Assembly: GCA_005880795.1 (NCBI GenBank)
Contig: VBGP01000012.1
Span: 1-64,000 of the forward strand
Length of the DNA: 64,000 bases
Direction of reading: 5' to 3'
DNA from: Chloroflexota bacterium
GTDB taxonomy: Bacteria > Chloroflexota > Dormibacteria > Dormibacterales > Dormibacteraceae
In this document: positions 51,876 through 63,566 of the stretch, in pieces
Layout: the number at the start of each line of letters is the position of its first letter
How positions within the stretch are numbered: the stretch's first letter is position 1
Translations under genes and position numbers: made by a program
Notes under the pieces: model-generated
Seen by the model: only the letters and a program-made list of their open reading frames with translations
Told to the model about the DNA's origin: nothing
Databases searched by the model: none

Positions 51876-52931
51876 CTGGACGCGGGCACGGTCGAGAAAA
51901 GAGCCACCGCCCTGAGGCGGTTCCGCGCAATGCAGGTGGCCGGCATGAGCCTCCCCGACTACGGCTTCTACATCTTGTGCGGAACCGCGGTCATCCTCCT
52001 CCTGACCGAGGCGGTCAGGGATACAACCAACTTCGCTCAGACCCTTGTGTTCGGCCTGACCCAGGGCGCCATCTTTGCGCTAGTCGCGCTGGGCTACACG
52101 ATGGTTTACGGCATCATCGAGCTGATCAACTTCGCCCACGGGGACGTTTTCACACTCAGCGCGTACGTCGGCACGACGATCCTCGGACTGTTCGCGGTCA
52201 ACGAGGGATCCTTTACGGCTCTCAACCTGGCAGTCCTCGTGATCATCTTCCCGGTCGTCATGCTGATCATGGGCGGGATCAACGTGGCGATCGAGCGCGT
52301 CGCCTACCGGCCGCTGCGCAACGCGCCCCGCCTGGCCCCCCTGATCACCGCGATCGGCATGTCATTCTTCCTCGAGGGTGTGATGTTCCTCTGGAAGGGC
52401 CCTGCGACCGTCCACTTCCCCAACATCTTGCCGCAGTGGACAACGACCGTCGCCGGCGTGTTTTTCGGCTTCAAGGACATCTTCGTCATCGTCACCGCCG
52501 CGATCCTGGTTGCGCTGCTGGCGTTCTTCATCAACCGCACCAGGCTCGGCAAGGCGATGCGAGCCACGGCCCAGGACCGGGACGCCGCGCAGCTGATGGG
52601 AATCGACATCAACCGCACGATCGCCGCAACGTTCTTCATCGGCGCCCTTCTCGCCGGCGCCGGGGGAATCATCTATGGCCTTTACTACGGGACCGTGTAC
52701 TACCAGCTGGGCTTCCGCACCGGGCTCATCGCTTTCACGGCTGCTGTGTTCGGTGGCATCGGCAACATCCCAGGCGCGGCGATCGGGGGCCTGATCATCG
52801 GCCTGACAGCGGCGTTCAGCGACATCTACATCGGCGGCAGGTGGACGCAGGTCGTGATCTTCGGCATCTTGATCGGCGTACTGGTGTTCAGGCCTACAGG
52901 GCTCCTGGGAATGCGGGTGCCCGAGAAGTGA
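51876..52931 (+). CDS. livH: Branched-chain amino-acid-type ABC permease LivH, apparent CTG start
   Basis: 351 residues from CTG at 51876, placed 5 nt after AAGGAGGGG; ATG at 51930 (333 residues) has no ribosome-binding site. About eight to nine transmembrane helices; FGLTQGAIFALVALGYTMVYGIIELINFAHGDVFTLSAYVG is the classic LivH opening. The coupling loop with ATAQDRDAAQLMGIDINRTIAATFFIGALLAGAGGI contacts the ATPase. Forms the pore with LivM. Overlaps livM by GTGA. Confidence 0.92.
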   Translation: MDAGTVEKRATALRRFRAMQVAGMSLPDYGFYILCGTAVILLLTEAVRDTTNFAQTLVFGLTQGAIFALVALGYTMVYGIIELINFAHGDVFTLSAYVGTTILGLFAVNEGSFTALNLAVLVIIFPVVMLIMGGINVAIERVAYRPLRNAPRLAPLITAIGMSFFLEGVMFLWKGPATVHFPNILPQWTTTVAGVFFGFKDIFVIVTAAILVALLAFFINRTRLGKAMRATAQDRDAAQLMGIDINRTIAATFFIGALLAGAGGIIYGLYYGTVYYQLGFRTGLIAFTAAVFGGIGNIPGAAIGGLIIGLTAAFSDIYIGGRWTQVVIFGILIGVLVFRPTGLLGMRVPEK

Positions 52932-54160
52932 GCAATGCGGCTGGGGCGCGGCCGTCCTTGCGCGAACGGCTGAACATCCGCCAGCGGATTCGCGACCGCG
53001 ACACGGCGGTCTACGGCGTCTTGATCATCGTCGCGCTCCTGTTTCCCCTGGTGACGATCTATGCGACCGGTGGCACAGCCCTCGTCTCCCACGCGACGCG
53101 CGCCGGTTACTGGGTGCTGCTCGCAATCGGACTCAACGTGGTGGTCGGCTTCGCGGGTCTGCTCGACCTCGGGTACGCGGCGTTCTTCGCAATCGGCGCG
53201 TACACGTACGCGCTGCTGGCGTCGCCGCAGCTGGCGTCATCCCCTGCCCACCACGCGATTCACATCAACTTCTGGATCCTGATCTTCGGTTCACTGCTCA
53301 TGGCGGCCCTCTTCGGCGCCGTCCTCGGGTTCCCCACGCTCCGCCTACGAGGTGATTACCTCGCCATCGTCACCCTCGGGTTCGGGGAGATCGTGCCCCA
53401 GCTCTTCTACAACTTCGACCAGTGGACGGGCGGGATCAACGCCGTCGGCCTCATCGACCAGCCCCTGCTGCCGGCTTGGATCCAGGGTCCGTGGTCGGGC
53501 GACGGCGACTTCAAGGTCGTGTCGCCGTTCAATTTCAATACGGACCCCGTCGCTTACTACGTGCTTGTCTGCTTTCTGATCGCAATCGCCGTCCTCCTCG
53601 TCACCAACCTCTACCGCTCGCGCCTGGGACGGGCCTGGATGGCGATTCGCGAGGATGAGGTCGCGGCCGCCGCGATGGGAATCAACACGGTCACCACAAA
53701 GCTGCTGGCGTTCGGCATCGGGGCCTCGTTCAGCGGCTTCGCCGGCGCCTACTACGCAGCGGACGTCGCCCTGGTGAGTCCGGACAACTTCCTGTTCATC
53801 GTGTCGATCACGGTGCTGGTGATGGTGGTGCTCGGCGGTATGGGCAACATCACAGGCGTCATCGTCGGTGCGCTCGTGATGTATTACCTCGTCTTCTACT
53901 TGATCCCCGGTTTGCCGGAGAATGCCACCTCGCTCGCCAGCAGCATCGGACTTGGCTCGCTGAACCAGAGCAGTGGCGACTGGCCCGGCCTCGGCGAGGA
54001 GACGCAGCGCCTGAACTTCATCATCTACGGCGCCATCCTCGTGGGCATGATGCTGCTGCGGCCGCAGGGTCTGCTGCCGAGCCGCGTCCGCGAGCAGGAG
54101 CTCAAGCACGCCGCGGTGCAGGAAGAAGAGGCCGCAGTCGAGCAGCTGCACGCGACATGA
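52928..54160 (+). CDS. livM: Branched-chain amino-acid-type ABC permease LivM
   Basis: 410 residues from GTG at 52928; the 727-residue track ORF starts far upstream in the livH region, in another frame. About eight to ten helices: YWVLLAIGLNVVVGFAGLLDLGYAAFFAIGAYTYALL, LRLRGDYLAIVTLGFGEIVPQ and the coupling loop AIREDEVAAAAMGINTVTTKLLAFGIGASFSGFAGA. The C-terminal 25 residues are charged and cytosolic. Overlaps livG by ATGA. Confidence 0.93.
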   Translation: MSNAAGARPSLRERLNIRQRIRDRDTAVYGVLIIVALLFPLVTIYATGGTALVSHATRAGYWVLLAIGLNVVVGFAGLLDLGYAAFFAIGAYTYALLASPQLASSPAHHAIHINFWILIFGSLLMAALFGAVLGFPTLRLRGDYLAIVTLGFGEIVPQLFYNFDQWTGGINAVGLIDQPLLPAWIQGPWSGDGDFKVVSPFNFNTDPVAYYVLVCFLIAIAVLLVTNLYRSRLGRAWMAIREDEVAAAAMGINTVTTKLLAFGIGASFSGFAGAYYAADVALVSPDNFLFIVSITVLVMVVLGGMGNITGVIVGALVMYYLVFYLIPGLPENATSLASSIGLGSLNQSSGDWPGLGEETQRLNFIIYGAILVGMMLLRPQGLLPSRVREQELKHAAVQEEEAAVEQLHAT

Positions 54161-54936
54161 GCGATCAACCAGCAGGCAACATCCTCGAGCTGACCAACCT
54201 CACCAAGCGATTTGGCGGCCTTGTGGCTGTTGACAACGTGAGCCTTCACATCAAGCGCGGCGAGGTCTTCGCGCTGATCGGGCCCAACGGCGCCGGCAAG
54301 ACAACCCTCTTCAACAACGTCACCGGCCTCTACCAGCCCACCAGCGGCGCTGTCGTGTTCGACGGCAAGGACATCACGGGTTTCAAGCCTCACCAGGTCG
54401 CGCGCTACGGCATCGCGCGCACGTTCCAGAACATCCGCCTCTTCGACTACATGAGCTGCCTCGACAACGTGCGCGTCGGCCGCCATGTCCGGATGAAGGC
54501 CAAGGTCTGGGACTCGCTCTTCAAGCTTCCTCGCGAACGCCGCGAGGAGGAGCGCGTGACAGAGGAGGCGATGGAGCTGCTTCGCTTTGTCGGTATCGCC
54601 AAGCACGCGAGCCAGTACGCGCGAAATCTTGCGTACGGCCAGCAGCGACGGCTCGAGATCGCCCGCGCCCTCGCCACGGATCCCAAGCTGCTCCTGCTCG
54701 ACGAGCCGGCCGCCGGCTTCACACCCCAGGAGAAGGTCGAGCTCATGGCGCTCGTGAAAAGGATCCTGACCCGCGGGATCACCGTATTCCTCATCGAGCA
54801 CGACATGAAGGTGGTCATGGGGATCTCGGAGCGGATCGTGGTCCTCGACCACGGCGAGAAGATCGCGGAGGGCAGTCCGGACGAGGTCCGCAAAGACGCC
54901 CGCGTGATCGAAGCGTATCTGGGAAAGTCGGCCTAG
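54157..54936 (+). CDS. livG: Branched-chain amino-acid-type ABC ATPase LivG
   Basis: 259 residues. Walker A GPNGAGKTTLFN, Q-loop region, signature LAYGQQRRLEIARAL (Y-G-Q-Q in place of S-G-G-Q, normal for LivG), Walker B LLLLDEPAAGF and switch His in FLIEHDMKVV. One of two ATPases that drive LivHM. Confidence 0.95.
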   Translation: MSDQPAGNILELTNLTKRFGGLVAVDNVSLHIKRGEVFALIGPNGAGKTTLFNNVTGLYQPTSGAVVFDGKDITGFKPHQVARYGIARTFQNIRLFDYMSCLDNVRVGRHVRMKAKVWDSLFKLPRERREEERVTEEAMELLRFVGIAKHASQYARNLAYGQQRRLEIARALATDPKLLLLDEPAAGFTPQEKVELMALVKRILTRGITVFLIEHDMKVVMGISERIVVLDHGEKIAEGSPDEVRKDARVIEAYLGKSA

Positions 54937-54940
54937 CCCT

Positions 54941-55651
54941 GTGGCACTACTCGAGCTGGATGGTGTCGACGCCTTATACGGCCGCATCCAGGCACTGCGC
55001 AAGGTTTCGATCACGGTCGACAAGGGCGAGGTCGTGGCCCTCATCGGGTCCAACGGGGCGGGCAAGACGACGACTCTGCGCACGATCTCGGGCCTCATGC
55101 ACCCCGCCTCAGGAACGATCAAGTTCGACGGCCGCGAGATCACCACGACCCGTCCCTCGAAGATCGTCGAGCTCGGGATCTGCCAGTCGCCTGAGGGACG
55201 GCGCCTGTTTCCGCGGATGACCGTGGTCGACAACCTGGTCATGGGCGCCTACACGCGCAACGACAAGCCGGCCATCGCCTCCGACATGGACCGCGTGTTC
55301 ACGCTCTTCCCCCGGCTGAAGGAACGCCGGACGCAGATCGCGGGCACCCTGTCCGGCGGCGAGCAGCAGATGCTCGCGATGGGCCGGGCGCTGATGGCGC
55401 GGCCGAAGCTGATGATGCTCGACGAGCCGTCGCTGGGCCTGGCGCCGATCCTGATCGAGACGATCTTCAGCATCGTGCGCGAGATCAACTCGCAGGGCAC
55501 CACCGTCCTGCTCGTGGAGCAAAACGCGAACAAGGCGCTGGAGGTGGCGAATCGCGCATATGTGCTGGAGACCGGCGTGATCGTCCAGGAGGGATCGGGC
55601 CGCGAACTGCTCGCGTCCGAGGCAGTGCAGAAAGCCTACCTGGGCATGTAG
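54941..55651 (+). CDS. livF: Branched-chain amino-acid-type ABC ATPase LivF
   Basis: 236 residues from GTG, 4 bp after livG. Walker A GSNGAGKTTTLRTI, signature LSGGEQQMLAMGRAL, Walker B MMLDEPSLGLAP, and LLVEQNANKALEVANRAYVLETG. Pairs with LivG. Completes the operon. Confidence 0.95.
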   Translation: MALLELDGVDALYGRIQALRKVSITVDKGEVVALIGSNGAGKTTTLRTISGLMHPASGTIKFDGREITTTRPSKIVELGICQSPEGRRLFPRMTVVDNLVMGAYTRNDKPAIASDMDRVFTLFPRLKERRTQIAGTLSGGEQQMLAMGRALMARPKLMMLDEPSLGLAPILIETIFSIVREINSQGTTVLLVEQNANKALEVANRAYVLETGVIVQEGSGRELLASEAVQKAYLGM

Positions 55652-55657
55652 CCCCAG

Positions 55658-56482
55658 TCAGCGGCTTGGCTGGTAGCTCACGACGAACATGTAGACCAGC
55701 ACGATCGCGAAGGCTCCGTACTCGAGGACTACGTTTCTGGTGAAGCTGTCCTCGACCGTGTGGCGCACCAGGCCGCGGTTGATGTACCAGGCGATGAGGA
55801 GCATCGCCGCGAACCAGCCATCGGCCACGTAGAGGTAGAGCGACAACGCGGTGATCGCCCAGGCCAGGAAGGTGACGACCTGGGCCACGAAGATGGCGAA
55901 GATGAATGCGCGTCGCGGCGTGATCGCCACGCCGTTGATGCGGAAGCTCCGATACGAGGCGAAGAACGTGATGGTGAAGATCCACAACAGCCTCAGGATC
56001 GAGTTGAACGGAAGGGCCACCACGACGAGGTAAGCACCAGACAGGACGAGGATCAGAATCGCTTCCTGGAGAATGAGGTGGCCGCGCTTTTCCGCCTCGC
56101 GCAGCCGCAGGTAATCGAGCCGCGCCGCGATGATGAAGCCCGTGCCGAACACCGCCGTGAGGAGGAGGTACTTCCAGAGCTCGGGCACCAGGAGCGAGAG
56201 GCCCGCCAGCGTGATCGCTCCGAGCGCGACCGGGATGTAGTGCTCGATGCGCGGAAACTCTTCGGTTCCGCGTAGGTATCCCAGCAGCGCGGGGGCCGCG
56301 AGCACCACCAGGCCCAACGCCAGGGCCCAGACCTGGCCCGGCCCGAGGAGCTCCGACTTGAATCCCAACCCGATCGCCATGAGCACGACGGCGGCGAAGA
56401 TCAGGAAGCTTCGATCCCGCTCTAACCTGGCCGCGGACGCGGCCGGCACGACCCTCTCCGCCAGGACTGGTGGCAGTTTCAT
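55658..56482 (-). CDS. Hypothetical polytopic membrane protein
   Basis: 274 residues with about eight transmembrane helices. Not recognised. Features: a charged N-terminus, cytosolic ARLDYLRLREAEKRGHLILQE between helices 4 and 5, SYRSFRINGVAITPRRAF in another loop, and a hydrophobic end. Convergent with livF (6-bp gap) and 15 bp downstream of the cupin gene, so it is probably the end of the pgm/manC operon. Function unknown. Confidence 0.6.
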   Translation of the reverse strand: MKLPPVLAERVVPAASAARLERDRSFLIFAAVVLMAIGLGFKSELLGPGQVWALALGLVVLAAPALLGYLRGTEEFPRIEHYIPVALGAITLAGLSLLVPELWKYLLLTAVFGTGFIIAARLDYLRLREAEKRGHLILQEAILILVLSGAYLVVVALPFNSILRLLWIFTITFFASYRSFRINGVAITPRRAFIFAIFVAQVVTFLAWAITALSLYLYVADGWFAAMLLIAWYINRGLVRHTVEDSFTRNVVLEYGAFAIVLVYMFVVSYQPSR

Positions 56483-56497
56483 AGTGGCCCCGGCATT

Positions 56498-56866
56498 CTA
56501 AACACGGCCGTACCTATCTTCCAAGCGAACAACGTCGTCGACCTCGGGCGTCGAGACCTCGAATATGTCGGTGTCCTCCACCGCGGTGAGGCGATGCCGC
56601 GTTCGGGGCGTGATGTGCAGGGTGTCTCCGGCGCTCATGCGGCGCGTCGTCAGGGCGCCGTCCGCCCCTCCGATCTCCATGTCGACGCTGCCCCGCATCA
56701 CGTACTGGTACTCGTCTTTCTGCTCGTGGTACTGCAGCGAGAGCGCCTCTCCCTGCCTGATGTGAAGAATCTTGCCCGCATAGCGATCCGTGGTCGCCCA
56801 ACGGAGCTCGTAGCCCCATGGCTTCTCGACCTTATGGGCGTCAACGCGCCCGAACTCAGGACGCAC
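56498..56866 (-). CDS. Cupin domain protein, mannose-6-phosphate isomerase C-terminal type
   Basis: 122 residues, one cupin: EKPWGYELRWATTDRYAGKILHIRQGEALSLQYHEQKDEYQYVMRGSVDMEI, then GDTLHITPRTRHRLTAVEDTDIFEVSTPEVDDVVRLEDRYGR. This is the sequence style of the C-terminal half of bifunctional mannose-6-phosphate isomerase / mannose-1-phosphate guanylyltransferase. With manC and the phosphohexomutase adjacent, it could be a split-off isomerase part. Overlaps the phosphohexomutase gene by 11 bp. Activity not proven. Confidence 0.8.
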   Translation of the reverse strand: MRPEFGRVDAHKVEKPWGYELRWATTDRYAGKILHIRQGEALSLQYHEQKDEYQYVMRGSVDMEIGGADGALTTRRMSAGDTLHITPRTRHRLTAVEDTDIFEVSTPEVDDVVRLEDRYGRV

Positions 56867-58295
56867 CGGCGTGCTGCCTGATCCCCACGACGTCCTCGAG
56901 CGCGCGAAGCCGCGCCTCCACCCCCTCGCCGTCCGGCGCCTCGGAGTAGATCCGGATCAGAGGTTCGGTCCCGCTGGCGCGCAGGAGGACCCAGCTCCCG
57001 TCGGCGAGGTAGAACTTGAACCCGTCGTCGGAGCGGACGCGCTGCACCGCGACGCCGGCGATCTCCTGCGGCTCGTTCTTCTCCAGCGTGTCGAGGATTC
57101 GCTTGCGGTCGGCGTCGTACGACTCGCGCGCGAGATGAATGTCGTGCCGCGCGTATGCATGCGGGCCCACGCGCTGCTCGAGGACGGCGAGGAGCTGTGA
57201 GATCGTCTTGTCCGACTTCACCATCATGTCGGCGAAAAGCAAGCCGATCAAGATGCCATCGCGCTCGGGGATGTGACCACGCACCGCGAACCCGCCGGAC
57301 TCCTCGCCGCCGAGCAAAGCGTTGGTCTCCATCATCTTCGGCGCGACGTTTTTGAACCCGACCGGGACCTCGTACACGCGCTCGCCGAACTCAGCGCCAA
57401 GCTTGTCCACCATCGCGGTCATGTTCACCGTCTTGATCACAGGGCCGCGCATGCCCCGCGCCTCGAACATGTAGAGCATCAGGAGCGCGAAGACCTGGAG
57501 CTGGTTGATGAACCGCCCTGTCTCGTCGATGATGCCCACCCGGTCCGCGTCGCCGTCCGTGCAGATGCACAGGTCCTGGCCGCCGACCTTCATGAATGAG
57601 ATCGTCGAGTCGATGTTGGGCGGGATCGGTTCCGGGTTCATGCCGCCAAACAGCGGGTTGCGCTGGTTGTGCAGCTCCGTCACGGTCGTTCGACCGCCAC
57701 CTATCATCTCGGCGATGTAGCCGTAGCCCGATCCATACATGCACTCGTGGACGATGCGCAGCCCGGCGTCCTTGATCGCATCCACGTCGACCATGCGGGC
57801 GACCTGTGCGTAGTACGGCTGGCGAGGGTCGTAAGACGAGACGAGGCCGTGCGCGACGCTGTGCTCCGGGGCAGGGACGTCGTCGAGGGCCGCGATGTTG
57901 CGCTCCAGCTCGGCGATCACGTCCGAGGGCACCGCGCTTCCGGTCTCGGTCTTGTACTTGTAGCCGTTGAACTGATACGGGTTGTGGCTCGCGGTGATCA
58001 CTGCAGCGCCGGTGGCCTTGCGATCGATGACCGTCCACGACGCGACCTGGGTAGGTGATGGCCGGTCGAACACGAGTGTCTTGATGCCGTTGCTTGCGAA
58101 CACGTCGGACACCGCCTGCGCGAAGTCTTCAGACGCGAACCTGCAGTCGTAACCCACGATCGCCAGCGGGTCGTTGGACCGTGACTTCATGTACTGGGCT
58201 GTGGCTTGCGCGACGCGGCGCACGTTGCCGAACGTGAAGTCATCGGCGACGATGCCACGCCAGCCATCCGTGCCGAACTTGATCGGGGTGGGCAC
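56856..58295 (-). CDS. Phosphoglucomutase / phosphomannomutase
   Basis: 479 residues from GTG at 58295 (VPTPIKFGTDGWRG), 4 bp after the manC stop. Alpha-D-phosphohexomutase: phosphoserine loop AVITASHNPYQFNGYKYKTETG, magnesium loop CTDGDADRVGII, sugar loop GGEESGGFAVRG, and phosphate loop LRASGTEPLIRIYSE. Interconverts hexose 6- and 1-phosphates; with ManC it probably feeds GDP-mannose, but glucose use is possible. Confidence 0.9.
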   Translation of the reverse strand: MPTPIKFGTDGWRGIVADDFTFGNVRRVAQATAQYMKSRSNDPLAIVGYDCRFASEDFAQAVSDVFASNGIKTLVFDRPSPTQVASWTVIDRKATGAAVITASHNPYQFNGYKYKTETGSAVPSDVIAELERNIAALDDVPAPEHSVAHGLVSSYDPRQPYYAQVARMVDVDAIKDAGLRIVHECMYGSGYGYIAEMIGGGRTTVTELHNQRNPLFGGMNPEPIPPNIDSTISFMKVGGQDLCICTDGDADRVGIIDETGRFINQLQVFALLMLYMFEARGMRGPVIKTVNMTAMVDKLGAEFGERVYEVPVGFKNVAPKMMETNALLGGEESGGFAVRGHIPERDGILIGLLFADMMVKSDKTISQLLAVLEQRVGPHAYARHDIHLARESYDADRKRILDTLEKNEPQEIAGVAVQRVRSDDGFKFYLADGSWVLLRASGTEPLIRIYSEAPDGEGVEARLRALEDVVGIRQHAGAS

Positions 58296-58299
58296 TGGC

Positions 58300-59364
58300 C
58301 TAAAGGTAACGGGTCTTGCGGGCACGCTTGAGCGCGTCGACGACCTTGCGCACGTCCTGCGCTCGGGAGCGCGGAACCACGAGCAGCGCGTCTTCGGTGT
58401 CCACGATGATCATGTCCTCGAGACCGATACCCGCGACGAGCCGGCGATCGCCAAAGATCAGGGTGCCCGTCGTGTCGACGAGCACCGCCTCACCTTCAAC
58501 TGAGTTCCCGCGTGAGTCAGCGTGCACGCGGTCGCCGAGCTCTGCCCAGTTGCCGATGTCCGCCCAGTCAAAGCTCGCGGGCACGAGCAGAAGGCGCTCG
58601 GTCTTCTCCATCACCGAACGGTCTATGACTTCCACTGGAAGGTGGCTGTAAAGCTGGGCGGCGGCGGCTTCATCCCCTGCACGCCGTGCGGCGACGACCT
58701 TGTCCAGGCCGGCCAGATGACGCGGGGCGTGCCGGGCCATCTCGTCGATGAATATCCTTGTGCGCCAGGCGAACCAGGCGACGTTCCAGTAGTAGCCGCT
58801 GGACTTGTAGAACCGCCGCGCCGTCTTGAGGTCAGGCTTCTCGATGAACCTGTCGACGCGGCGGGTGCGAGCCGGCCCCGGCCGCGAGGCGTGGAGATAG
58901 CCGAGTCCAGTGGACGGAAACCTGGGCTTCAGGCCGATCGCTACGAGGTCGTCGGAGAAGTCTGCAGCGCGCAGTGCCGCGCGCAATGCTCGCGTCACCT
59001 CTGGGCGCCCGTGCACCACGTGGTCGGATGCCATCGCCAGCATTACGCCGGTCGCGTCCAGAGCATGGAGGGTGAGCGCAGCGAGGCCATAGGCGTTGGT
59101 CGTGCCGCGCGCCTGCGGCTCGATGATGAGGTGCTCCGCGTCGACCTCGGGCAGCACTGCCTGGATGATCGGCTGCTGCACGCGCTCGGTCACGACGTAC
59201 ACCTCGTCGACCAGTCCGCGGACGCGGTCGTAGGTGTCGCGAAGCAACGGCTGTCCGCCTTGACCGAGCGGCAGTGTGTGCTTCGGTGTCGATCGCCGGG
59301 AGCGGGGCCACAACCGAGTCCCGGCTCCGCCGGCGGGGATGACGGCGTAGTTCTTCTGGCTCAA
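58300..59364 (-). CDS. manC: Mannose-1-phosphate guanylyltransferase
   Basis: 354 residues. Nucleotidyltransferase motif [64 protein letters not shown], and [27 protein letters not shown]. Makes GDP-mannose from GTP and mannose 1-phosphate. Monofunctional; the cupin downstream may act with it. Overlaps the metK stop end by ATGA. GDP-mannose would serve the polyprenyl-mannose donor of the PMT protein. Confidence 0.92.
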   Translation of the reverse strand: MSQKNYAVIPAGGAGTRLWPRSRRSTPKHTLPLGQGGQPLLRDTYDRVRGLVDEVYVVTERVQQPIIQAVLPEVDAEHLIIEPQARGTTNAYGLAALTLHALDATGVMLAMASDHVVHGRPEVTRALRAALRAADFSDDLVAIGLKPRFPSTGLGYLHASRPGPARTRRVDRFIEKPDLKTARRFYKSSGYYWNVAWFAWRTRIFIDEMARHAPRHLAGLDKVVAARRAGDEAAAAQLYSHLPVEVIDRSVMEKTERLLLVPASFDWADIGNWAELGDRVHADSRGNSVEGEAVLVDTTGTLIFGDRRLVAGIGLEDMIIVDTEDALLVVPRSRAQDVRKVVDALKRARKTRYL

Positions 59365-60512
59365 GCGCGCAGCGACAGCTCGTCAGCGAGCTCCTTGGCC
59401 CGCGTCGTCGACTCCCACGGAGCATCGATGTCGGTGCGGCCGAAATGGCCGTAGACGGCGGTCTGCCGGAACAGCGGCCGGCGCAGGTTGAGCTCCTTGA
59501 TTACGCCGAGCGGACTCAGGTCGAAGAGCCTTGTCACCGCGGCGCCGATCGCGGCCTCCGGCGCCTTGCCCGTGCCGAACGTGTCGATGCGAACGGCGAC
59601 CGGCTTGACGACGCCGATCGCATAGGACAGCTGCACCTCGCACTTGGCGGCCAGTCCCGCCGCGACGATGTTCTTGGCCACGTACCTGGCTCCGTACGCA
59701 CCGGCGCGATCGACCTTTGTCGGATCCTTGCCCGAGAAGCACCCGCCACCGTGGCGCGCGTAGCCGCCGTACGTATCGACCATGATCTTGCGGCCGGTCA
59801 GACCCGCGTCGGCAACCGGGCCGCCGATGACGAACCTGCCGGTCGGGTTGATGAACGATCGAACCGTTCCGTTGCGCAAATCGGACGGGATCACGACATC
59901 GATCACGTGCTCCGCGATGTCGGAGCGCAGCTGGTCCGCGTCGACCTCGTCATGGTGCTGAGTCGAAAGCACCACGTTGTCGACGCCACTTGGTTTCCCG
60001 TCATCTCCGTAGCGGATCGTCACCTGGACCTTGCCGTCGGGCCTCAAGTAGCTGAGCGTCTTGTTGCGACGAACCTCAGCGAGCTTGCGGGCCAGCCGGT
60101 GTGCCAGCGTTATCGGCAGCGGCATCAGCTCGGGCGTCTCATCGCACGCGAAGCCGAACATCATCCCGGAGTCGCCGGCGCCGCCCACATCGACGCCCTG
60201 CGCGATGTCGGGCGACTGCTCGTCGATGCTGACGACGATGCCGCAGGTCTCGGCATCAAAACCGTACTTGGCCCGCGTGTAGCCGACGTCCCGGACGGTC
60301 TGGCGGATGATGCGCGGGATATCGACGTAGCAGTCGGTGGTGATCTCCCCGACCACCATCACCAGGCCCGTGGTCACGATGGCCTCACACGCCACCCGGG
60401 CCAGCGGATCCTTGGCCAGGATCGCGTCCAGGATGGCGTCAGAGATCTGGTCGGCCAGCTTGTCGGGGTGGCCTTCGGTGACGGACTCGGACGTGAACAG
60501 AGACGATGCCAT
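59361..60512 (-). CDS. metK: S-adenosylmethionine synthetase
   Basis: 383 residues from [29 protein letters not shown], with GAAGGAGG upstream; the track extension is rejected. Further motifs [24 protein letters not shown], and [19 protein letters not shown] with [13 protein letters not shown]. Makes SAM from methionine and ATP. The 95-bp leader shows no riboswitch I recognise. Near ahcY, which removes the product inhibitor S-adenosylhomocysteine. Confidence 0.96.
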   Translation of the reverse strand: MASSLFTSESVTEGHPDKLADQISDAILDAILAKDPLARVACEAIVTTGLVMVVGEITTDCYVDIPRIIRQTVRDVGYTRAKYGFDAETCGIVVSIDEQSPDIAQGVDVGGAGDSGMMFGFACDETPELMPLPITLAHRLARKLAEVRRNKTLSYLRPDGKVQVTIRYGDDGKPSGVDNVVLSTQHHDEVDADQLRSDIAEHVIDVVIPSDLRNGTVRSFINPTGRFVIGGPVADAGLTGRKIMVDTYGGYARHGGGCFSGKDPTKVDRAGAYGARYVAKNIVAAGLAAKCEVQLSYAIGVVKPVAVRIDTFGTGKAPEAAIGAAVTRLFDLSPLGVIKELNLRRPLFRQTAVYGHFGRTDIDAPWESTTRAKELADELSLRA

Positions 60513-60607
60513 ACGGTCCTCCTTCGAATCTCCCACGCCGGCAAGGGCTCGCGACCGTGTGCGCAGGCCCCCAAGCGCCAGGTTCATACCTCTGGGACGC
60601 GCGAATG

Positions 60608-61486
60608 CTAACCCAGGGGGATGTAGTGGATGCCCGAGTGGCGGAAGAGCTTCGAGCCTCGCTGGCGGAGCAAGCCCGCTGTGGCGGCCCGAGACGCATC
60701 CATCACAGCCTCGAGATGCTCCCGTTTCATGACCCAGCTTGCCGTCGGCGCGGTGATCGGGCACAACACGACGATCCGGGCTCGCTGGCGAAGGCGTTCG
60801 TAGTCGCTGAGCATCTGGTGATGCAGCGACAGCTGGAGGGTTCTGGCGATCAGCTCGGGCAGGCTGTTGGGTTTCTGCTCGTACTCGCCCCCGCCCATGA
60901 GGCTGATGGCGATGATGTCGCGCGCGCCATCCTCCACTGCGGTGTTCATCGGGGTGTTGTCGACCACGCCACCGTCGAGATGCTCCCGGTCGTTGATCCG
61001 CACCGAAGGGAATACGCCTGGGATGGCGGTTGACGCGAGCAGCGCCGGCGCGAGCTCGCCAGAGCGGAAGACCGCCGGTTTGCCGGCGTTCATGTCGGTC
61101 GCCACTACCGCCAGCGGGACGCGGAGCTGCTCAAAGGTCGTGACGCCGCTCAGCGCCATGGCTCGATCGATGAGCCGGCGCACGTTCTGCTGCGGCATCA
61201 CGCTGAGCTGGTCGCGGCGAAGCCCCGACACGATGATGCCGAGGGGATGGGCTTGAAACACGGCAGCGGCCTGGCGCGAGAGCCAGACCTCGCGCAGCAT
61301 CATCGTCCCCGCCAGAGACGGATAGGCGGCGATGGAGGCTCCGTTGAGCGCCCCGACGCTGGTGCCGACGATTCCCGAGGGCCCCTCGACCCCGGCTTCG
61401 AACAGCGCCTGCAGGACCCCCACCTGCGCGGCGCCTCTCGCGCCACCTCCGCCCAGCACCCAGGTGCGCCGAGCGGATCCAAACAT
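60608..61486 (-). CDS. Patatin-like phospholipase family protein
   Basis: 292 residues. Oxyanion loop [17 protein letters not shown], nucleophile [11 protein letters not shown], and catalytic Asp in [13 protein letters not shown]. No signal peptide; cytosolic or membrane-associated like other RssA-type proteins. Probably a lipid acyl hydrolase; substrate unknown. Lies between ahcY and metK on the same strand. Confidence 0.9.
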   Translation of the reverse strand: MFGSARRTWVLGGGGARGAAQVGVLQALFEAGVEGPSGIVGTSVGALNGASIAAYPSLAGTMMLREVWLSRQAAAVFQAHPLGIIVSGLRRDQLSVMPQQNVRRLIDRAMALSGVTTFEQLRVPLAVVATDMNAGKPAVFRSGELAPALLASTAIPGVFPSVRINDREHLDGGVVDNTPMNTAVEDGARDIIAISLMGGGEYEQKPNSLPELIARTLQLSLHHQMLSDYERLRQRARIVVLCPITAPTASWVMKREHLEAVMDASRAATAGLLRQRGSKLFRHSGIHYIPLG

Positions 61487-61497
61487 TTTGGTTAAGT

Positions 61498-61581
61498 CCC
61501 TCCCCGCTTGCCGGGGAGTTGGCTCCTCCCCACCTGTGGGGAGGTGGTGCGTAGCGCCGGAGGGGCTGCGCCGGAGGGGAG
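61498..61581. repeat. Palindromic REP-like repeat, divergent copy 3
   Basis: CTCCCCGCTTGCCGGGGAG is shared with copies 1 and 2. It is followed by CTCCCCACCTGTGGGGAG and by two CCGGAGGGG units, so this copy is extended or composite. It fills the gap between ahcY and the patatin gene and begins 2 bp from the ahcY stop. Could act as an mRNA 3' stabiliser or terminator. Confidence 0.6.
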
Positions 61582-61583
61582 AA

Positions 61584-63383
<1,800 letters not shown>

Positions 63384-63391
<8 letters not shown>

Positions 63392-63562
63392 GGCCGGAGA
63401 CCTCGGCGAGAGATTCGGTGCACAGGTGGCCCAGATGCTAGGCGCGGCCGAGCATCGGAGCGAGCGCATCCGGTGATGCGTGAGCGAGAAGCGCAGGCTG
63501 CAACGACGCAGATGGGCCGCATGGGCGCCGAAGATCCGTCGAGGGGCTCCGGCCGGGACTTC
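63384..63562 (+). repeat. Rod-like inverted-repeat element, copy B (candidate structured RNA)
   Basis: A 179-nt homologue of copy A. Outer arms GAAGTCACGGCCGGAG and CTCCGGCCGGGACTTC pair with one mismatch, yet differ in sequence from those of copy A. Inner stems kept: CCTCG/CGAGG, CGGTGC/GCGCCG (one G-U), GGCCCA/TGGGCC with a GA/GA internal loop, GCGGCC/GGCTGC (one G-U), and apical CGCATC-CGGT-GATGCG. It fills the gap between apt and the epimerase gene. Plus-strand orientation is favoured because changes give G-U pairs there. Confidence 0.6.
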
Positions 63563-63566
63563 GCCG

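Noticed and set aside
51977-52927. N-terminal 317 residues of the 727-residue ORF at 51977..54160
   Set aside because: It is the livH region read in another frame; the low-complexity Arg/His/Pro-rich translation is typical of a shadow. LivM begins at GTG 52928, overlapping the livH stop.
60513-60607. A SAM riboswitch in front of metK
   Set aside because: The 95-bp leader was compared by eye with SAM-I, SAM-II and SAH motifs; none of the conserved cores was seen and there is no terminator-like hairpin.
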